Shown here piece after piece: positions 25,686 to 29,334 of a stretch of 29,334 bases of DNA. Made by a program: the position numbers and the translations under genes. The first letter of the stretch is position 1. Each line of letters opens with the position of its first letter. The notes under the pieces were generated by a model. That model was not told the origin of the DNA. It did not search any database and saw only the letters and a program-made list of their open reading frames with translations. The DNA is from JAFDVJ01 sp964487505 (GTDB taxonomy: Bacteria; Acidobacteriota; Blastocatellia; Pyrinomonadales; Pyrinomonadaceae): positions 1 through 29,334 of the forward strand of contig CAZARD010000050.1 in the NCBI GenBank assembly GCA_964487505.1, written 5' to 3'.

Positions 25686-27988
25686 TAGAACCCGCTCTTC
25701 CTGACCTTGATCCTGACCGACTTCGAGGTCGGGCATTTGCTCCGATCGGCGACGCTTCCGATCGGGACCAACGGGTTCGCCTCCGGAAAATATGTCGCGC
25801 AGCAATCCTTCGGAATCGCGTATTCGACGACGACGAAGGTCTCGGCGCGCCGTTCGACGCCGTCGTAGACGCTCGTCAGGTCAACGACGTCGCCCGCCTT
25901 GAGACCCCGCGCGGAAACATCGTCGCGGTTCATAAAGATCACGCGGCGCGATCCTCGAATTCCCCTGTAACGGTCGTTTTCCTCGTAGACCGTCGTGTTG
26001 AACTGGTCGTGCGCGCGGATCGTCGTCATCAGCAGTTCGCCGGCGCCGAGTTCGATCTCCTCGAGCCGGCTGGCGGCGAAGCGCGCCCGGCCCGTTGCGG
26101 TCGGGAATTCGCGATCGCGCGGCGGGTTCGGCATATAGAACCCGCCGTCATTTCGAACGCGCTGATTGTAATCCTCGCAACCCTCTACAACGCGTGAGAT
26201 CGAATCCCGGATCAGATCGTAGTCGCTGATCAGTCTCTCCCAATCGAACGTTTGCCGGGTCTTGAGGGTCGCCTGCGCGAGTTTGGCGACGATCCAGGTC
26301 TCAGACCGCAGATGCGGCGATGCAGGCTCGAGAATCCCCTTCGAAATCTGGACGTTGAGCATCGTGCTCTCGGTCGAGACGATCTGCTCCTTGCCTCCGG
26401 TCCGGTCGATCTCTGTCCGGCCGAGACACGGAAGGATCAGCGAACGCCTGCCGCCGGTGAGCGCCGTACGGTTGAGTTTCGTGATCACCTGCGCCGTCAG
26501 ATCGCATTTTCGGAGCGCGGCCGCGGTGAAGTCCGTGTCGGGCGCGGCGGAAAGAAAGTTGCCGCCGAGCGCGAAGAAGACCTTTGCCGCGCCTTCGTGC
26601 ATCGCCTCGATCGCTTCGACTGTTGAAAACCCGTCGCGTTTCGGCGTCTTGAAATGGAATTCCTTTTCGAGCCGCTTGCGGAACACGGGATTCATTTTCT
26701 CCCAGATCCCCATCGAGCGGTCGCCCTGCACGTTGGAATGTCCGCGAACCGGGCAAAGCCCGGCACCCTGCCGCCCGATCTGGCCGCGCAGAAAATGCAG
26801 ATTCGCGATCTCCTGGACCGCCGCAACGGCCTGCTTGTGCTGCGTAATGCCCATCGCCCAACAGGTGACGACACGATCGGCCTCGATAAAGGCGTCAGCG
26901 ACCGCTTCGATCTGTTCGATAGTCAAGCCCGAAGCCCGGAGAATCGCGTCCCAGGGCGTCGATTCGATGCCGGCGACGAAGTCTTGAAAACCCTCGGTCC
27001 TGGAATTTATGAAGGCGTAATCGAGGATCGGTTGCGGGCTTCGCTTTTCGCGTTCGAGCACCGTCTTGACGACGCCCTTGAGGAAGGCGAGGTCGCCGCC
27101 GATACGGATCGGGAGATGCAGATCCGCGAGCTTCGTCGCTTGCCCGCGCAAAAAAATTCCCGGGAATTTTCCAACATCGTCGTACTGCTCGGGATTCGGA
27201 TTCAGGAAGCTCAGGAATCCGGCCTCCGCCAATGGGTTGACGGCGATCATCCGTGCGCCGTTCTGTTTGGCGCGCTGGAGTGAACTCATCATCCGCGGGG
27301 CGTTCGTCCCGGGGTTCTGCCCGATGATCAAGACCAGATCCGTGTTTTCGAGATCATCAAGCCTGATCGTCGCCTTTCCGAGGCCGATCGACTCCGCGAG
27401 CGCGACGGATGTTGATTCGTGGCACATGTTCGAACAGTCGGGAAGATTGTTGGTGCCGAAACAGCGGGCAAAAAGCTGATAGAGGAACGCCGCCTCGTTC
27501 GAGGTCCGGCCCGACGTGTAGAAGACGGCCTCATCGGGCGAAGCCAGCGAATTGAGGCGGTCGGCGACGAGCGCCAGCGCGTCCTCCCAGCCGATCGGGC
27601 GATAATGTGTCGCGCCCTCGTCAAGCAGCATCGGTTCGGTTATCCTGCCCTGCGCGTTGAGCCATTGATCGGGCATCGACGCGAGTTCCGCGACCGAATA
27701 CCGGGCAAAGAACTCGGGTGTCGCGCGTCGGGTAGTCGCCTCGTCGGCGATCGCCTTGGCGCCGTTCTCGCAAAATTCCGCGTGCGTGCGTTCGCCCTCA
27801 GGATCGGCCCACGCGCACGAGTTGCAGTCGATCCCGCCTTTTTGATTCAGCGCGAGAAGGAGCTTCGTGCCGCGAACGGGCCCCGAGTTCCTAAGCACTA
27901 CACGCGTCGCATTGACGACCGCCGAAAGGCCCGCAGCGGTAGTTTTCGGCGCGGTCACTTTGAGTTTCGATATACGCTTGTCCTTCAT
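25685..27988 (-). CDS. FdhF/YdeP-type molybdopterin oxidoreductase
   Basis: This 767-aa protein matches the YdeP-type branch of the formate dehydrogenase/DMSO reductase superfamily (E. coli YdeP is of similar length). The N-terminus has GGIDCNSCAWADP with Cys55 and Cys58, then Cys73 in EFCENGAKA, the reduced cysteine set of this branch. The Mo ligand is Cys189, followed by the conserved His190, in MCHESTSVALAESIG. Further signatures are VLIIGQNPGTNAPR, CWAMGITQHKQAV, LRGQIGRQGAGLCPVRGHSNVQGDRSMG and a C-terminal MGD-binding domain with FMNRDDVSARGLKAGDVVDL. It has no Tat signal, so it is cytoplasmic. The substrate is unknown; formate is not assured. ATG 27988 overlaps the fdhD stop by 4 nt, and FdhD and MobA provide cofactor sulfuration and guanylation. 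Confidence 0.9.
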   Translation of the reverse strand: MKDKRISKLKVTAPKTTAAGLSAVVNATRVVLRNSGPVRGTKLLLALNQKGGIDCNSCAWADPEGERTHAEFCENGAKAIADEATTRRATPEFFARYSVAELASMPDQWLNAQGRITEPMLLDEGATHYRPIGWEDALALVADRLNSLASPDEAVFYTSGRTSNEAAFLYQLFARCFGTNNLPDCSNMCHESTSVALAESIGLGKATIRLDDLENTDLVLIIGQNPGTNAPRMMSSLQRAKQNGARMIAVNPLAEAGFLSFLNPNPEQYDDVGKFPGIFLRGQATKLADLHLPIRIGGDLAFLKGVVKTVLEREKRSPQPILDYAFINSRTEGFQDFVAGIESTPWDAILRASGLTIEQIEAVADAFIEADRVVTCWAMGITQHKQAVAAVQEIANLHFLRGQIGRQGAGLCPVRGHSNVQGDRSMGIWEKMNPVFRKRLEKEFHFKTPKRDGFSTVEAIEAMHEGAAKVFFALGGNFLSAAPDTDFTAAALRKCDLTAQVITKLNRTALTGGRRSLILPCLGRTEIDRTGGKEQIVSTESTMLNVQISKGILEPASPHLRSETWIVAKLAQATLKTRQTFDWERLISDYDLIRDSISRVVEGCEDYNQRVRNDGGFYMPNPPRDREFPTATGRARFAASRLEEIELGAGELLMTTIRAHDQFNTTVYEENDRYRGIRGSRRVIFMNRDDVSARGLKAGDVVDLTSVYDGVERRAETFVVVEYAIPKDCCATYFPEANPLVPIGSVADRSKCPTSKSVRIKVRKSGF

Positions 27989-28827
27989 CGGTTTACGGGC
28001 ACGATCCTTTCAACGCCCGAATAAATGTTGAATCGCCCGTCCCGTACGAATCCGACGAGCGTGATGCCGAACTTCATCGCCGCCTCGACGGCCAGGCTCG
28101 ACGGCGCGCCGACCGCGCAAACCATCGGGATCCCGGCCGTCGCAGCCTTCTGAAGAAGTTCGAAAGACGCCCGGCCGCTGAGAAACAGGACCGATTCCGA
28201 TAGCGGCAAAAGCCCGCCGAGAAAGGCCGCGCCGATCAGCTTGTCGACCGCGTTGTGGCGTCCGACATCCTCTTTGAGATCAATCAGGCGACCGCCCGAG
28301 TCGCAAAGGGCGGCCGCGTGCAGCCCGCCGGTCGCCTCGAAGATCGTCTGTCCGCGACGAACCGTCCCGGGCAGATCGCGGACAACCTCGGCCGGAACTG
28401 CGAATCCGTTCGATTCTATCGGAAGGACGCCGACCGATGCGAGCGCCTCGAGCGAAGACTTGCCGCAGACGCCGCAACTCGACGTAGTGTAGAAGTTGCG
28501 TTCGAGCCGTTTGAGGTCGATCCCTCCGAAATCGTCGATCTCGACTCGGATCGTATTCTTCGGGTTGGGAAAGGGGCCACAGTGACGTATCCTCCGGATT
28601 CGCCGGGCATCGGAGATTATGGATTCGGTGAACAAAAATCCGGCGGCGAGTTCTGAGTCGGCGCCGGGCGTGCGCATCGTGATCGAGATCGCCCGATGTT
28701 GTTTTCCGCTGGCAATGCGGATTTCGAGCGGCTCCTCGACGGCGATCGTATCGGACGCCGTTGCGAGCGAGTTGCCGTTTTCGAGCCTATGGATCTCGAA
28801 GATCGCCCGGTCATTCCGCTGAGACAT
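27985..28827 (-). CDS. fdhD: Formate dehydrogenase accessory sulfurtransferase FdhD
   Basis: This protein (280 aa from ATG 28827) moves sulfur from IscS to the Mo-bis-MGD cofactor, which is needed for activity of FdhF-type enzymes. The key cysteines are Cys118 and Cys121 in TTSSCGVCGKSS, matching Cys121/Cys124 of E. coli FdhD. Other family blocks are TPGADSELAAGFLFTE, TGGLHAAALCDSGG, LKEDVGRHNAVDKLIG and FLSGRASFELLQKA, ending with GITLVGFVRDGRFNIYSG. An upstream ATG at 28836 would add three residues, but it overlaps the TATAAT -10 element, so the 28827 start and a leaderless mRNA are more likely. Its stop overlaps the oxidoreductase start by 4 nt, so the two are translated together. Confidence 0.93.
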   Translation of the reverse strand: MSQRNDRAIFEIHRLENGNSLATASDTIAVEEPLEIRIASGKQHRAISITMRTPGADSELAAGFLFTESIISDARRIRRIRHCGPFPNPKNTIRVEIDDFGGIDLKRLERNFYTTSSCGVCGKSSLEALASVGVLPIESNGFAVPAEVVRDLPGTVRRGQTIFEATGGLHAAALCDSGGRLIDLKEDVGRHNAVDKLIGAAFLGGLLPLSESVLFLSGRASFELLQKAATAGIPMVCAVGAPSSLAVEAAMKFGITLVGFVRDGRFNIYSGVERIVPVNR

Positions 28828-28834
28828 AGGCCGC

Positions 28835-28840
28835 ATTATA
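28835..28840 (-). promoter_or_regulatory. -10 element of fdhD, probable leaderless start
   Basis: A perfect TATAAT (minus strand 28840-28835) lies 7 nt before the ATG at 28827. The -35 region would fall in the GATTTGC heptamers and shows no good match. Transcription would begin at or very near the start codon. Confidence 0.5.
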
Positions 28841-28850
28841 ACACCGCCGG

Positions 28851-28929
28851 GATTTGCGATTTGCGATTTTCAATTCGCGATTGGATTCCCTGCAACGCGG
28901 AATTCCAGATTCCAGATTCCAAGATTCCA
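28851..28929. repeat. Heptamer arrays GATTTGC and GATTCCA upstream of fdhD
   Basis: GATTTGC occurs at 28851 and 28858, then the variant GATTTTC (28865) and further diverged units. After a short break AATTCCA (28901), GATTCCA (28908), GATTCCA (28915) and, after one extra base, GATTCCA (28923) follow. Both arrays keep a 7-bp period. Confidence 0.65.
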
Positions 28930-29000
28930 GGATCTGTCGGAGAAATGATTCCAAGCGCGATTGACCGCGTCGCATTTGTTGCTGTTCCGACGGTTGTGGA

Positions 29001-29129
29001 AAGCAGAAAATCGTCAAATTCTTGGTCGAAGGTTCTTGTGCGGTGATCGTCTTCCTGATTTTCAATGTATCGGCGGACCGCATCGACGTTCGGCTGAAGC
29101 CGACGATAACCTATGAGGACACTCGACAA
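29001..29129 (-). pseudogene. C-terminal remnant of a REP-associated (IS200-like) tyrosine transposase
   Basis: On the minus strand the residues NVDAVRRYIENQEDDHRTRT followed by FDQEFDDFL match the conserved C-terminal end of RAYT/Y1 transposases, where the usual form is a YI.NQEEHHR..TFQEEF motif. Only about 35-40 recognisable residues remain. The catalytic HUH motif and tyrosine are absent, and the frame then runs on into heptamer repeats. Upstream on the same strand (29130-29200) no further transposase sequence is readable. It is therefore a decayed fragment, not an active gene. Hairpin repeats of the kind such enzymes recognise lie directly next to it at 29202-29334. Confidence 0.7.
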
Positions 29130-29201
29130 CTAGCTGAAGAGGCCGTGTCAAAACCTTGAGAAGTTTGAGTTCATAGATCGCAATGAAGCGGCTTTTCTTC
29201 T

Positions 29202-29334
29202 TATGAATTGCCACTAGCTTCAGCTAGTGGGCAACGTAACCCTCAGCGTTTCTTGGCTTTGGCCAAGTGCTTCCGCTAAAGCCGGAGTCAAGTTTGAATC
29301 TCGATCCACTAGCTGAAGCTAGTGGCAATTCATA
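29202..29334. repeat. Pair of 29-bp hairpin repeats facing each other (REP-like)
   Basis: The 29-nt sequence at 29202-29230 is the exact reverse complement of 29306-29334, the last base of the window. Each arm contains its own hairpin: CCACTAGCT-TC-AGCTAGTGG at 29212-29230... read inward, and the same stem at 29306-29325. Between them is a further stem CTTGGC-TTTG-GCCAAG (29252-29267). A degenerate piece, CTAGCTGAAG, lies near 29130-29139 next to the transposase remnant. This is the arrangement of a REP doublet, and it may continue beyond the window. Confidence 0.75.

Noticed and set aside
28836..29129. Intact 97-aa gene upstream of fdhD
   Set aside because: Only the first half resembles a transposase end; the rest is translated heptamer repeat, so it is annotated as a remnant.

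Overview
The window is high-GC bacterial DNA, by eye about 60% G+C. It is densely packed with genes, many of which overlap by 4 nt. The mix of families suggests an acidobacterium of the Blastocatellia/Pyrinomonadaceae type: a huge secreted RHS/YD-repeat protein, an FG-GAP/VCBS repeat protein, a DUF2520 dehydrogenase next to a Fur regulator, a short 2Fe-2S ferredoxin and CinA, plus intergenic arrays of 7-bp repeats. This assignment is inference from content; the window holds no rRNA or other phylogenetic marker.

Layout. (1) 35-4966, plus strand: a promoter with an overlapping perfect inverted repeat drives a sigma-70-like protein, an overlapping HTH protein, and a three-part protein that joins an ImmA/IrrE metallopeptidase, a UvrD-type helicase and a C-terminal Fe-S PD-(D/E)XK-like domain. 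This is the best candidate for an undescribed stress-response or defence system. (2) 4951-7214: a heptamer array, a REP-like hairpin pair, a lipoprotein-like thermonuclease (+), a four-helix membrane protein (-) and a non-coding stretch. (3) 14611 down to 7215, minus strand: a promoter and structured leader, then an FG-GAP/VCBS protein, a 1748-residue RHS protein and a small lipoprotein. (4) 14731-20938, plus strand: DUF2520 Rossmann protein, Fur-family regulator, 2Fe-2S ferredoxin, membrane protein, CinA, a DUF3298-type secreted protein, a small membrane protein and a secreted SH3-like protein. (5) 20970-24325: a TVP38/VTT membrane protein (+), a threonine/serine dehydratase-like enzyme (-) whose 3' end overlaps it, and 6-phosphogluconate dehydrogenase (+). 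(6) 28840 down to 24855, minus strand: fdhD, a YdeP-type molybdopterin oxidoreductase and mobA. The oxidoreductase needs a bis-MGD cofactor; MobA adds the GMP moieties and FdhD delivers sulfur, so the three genes form a working set. (7) 28841-29334: heptamer repeats, the C-terminal remnant of a REP-associated (IS200-like) transposase, and two 29-bp hairpin repeats facing each other.

Two themes cut across the window. Arrays with a strict 7-bp period but different unit sequences sit exactly at gene ends, at the helicase stop, gnd stop, mobA start and oxidoreductase stop. Several genes (cinA, the dehydratase, fdhD) have a -10-like hexamer only 6-8 nt before the start codon, suggesting leaderless mRNAs. 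I saw no tRNA, rRNA, CRISPR array or intact transposon.
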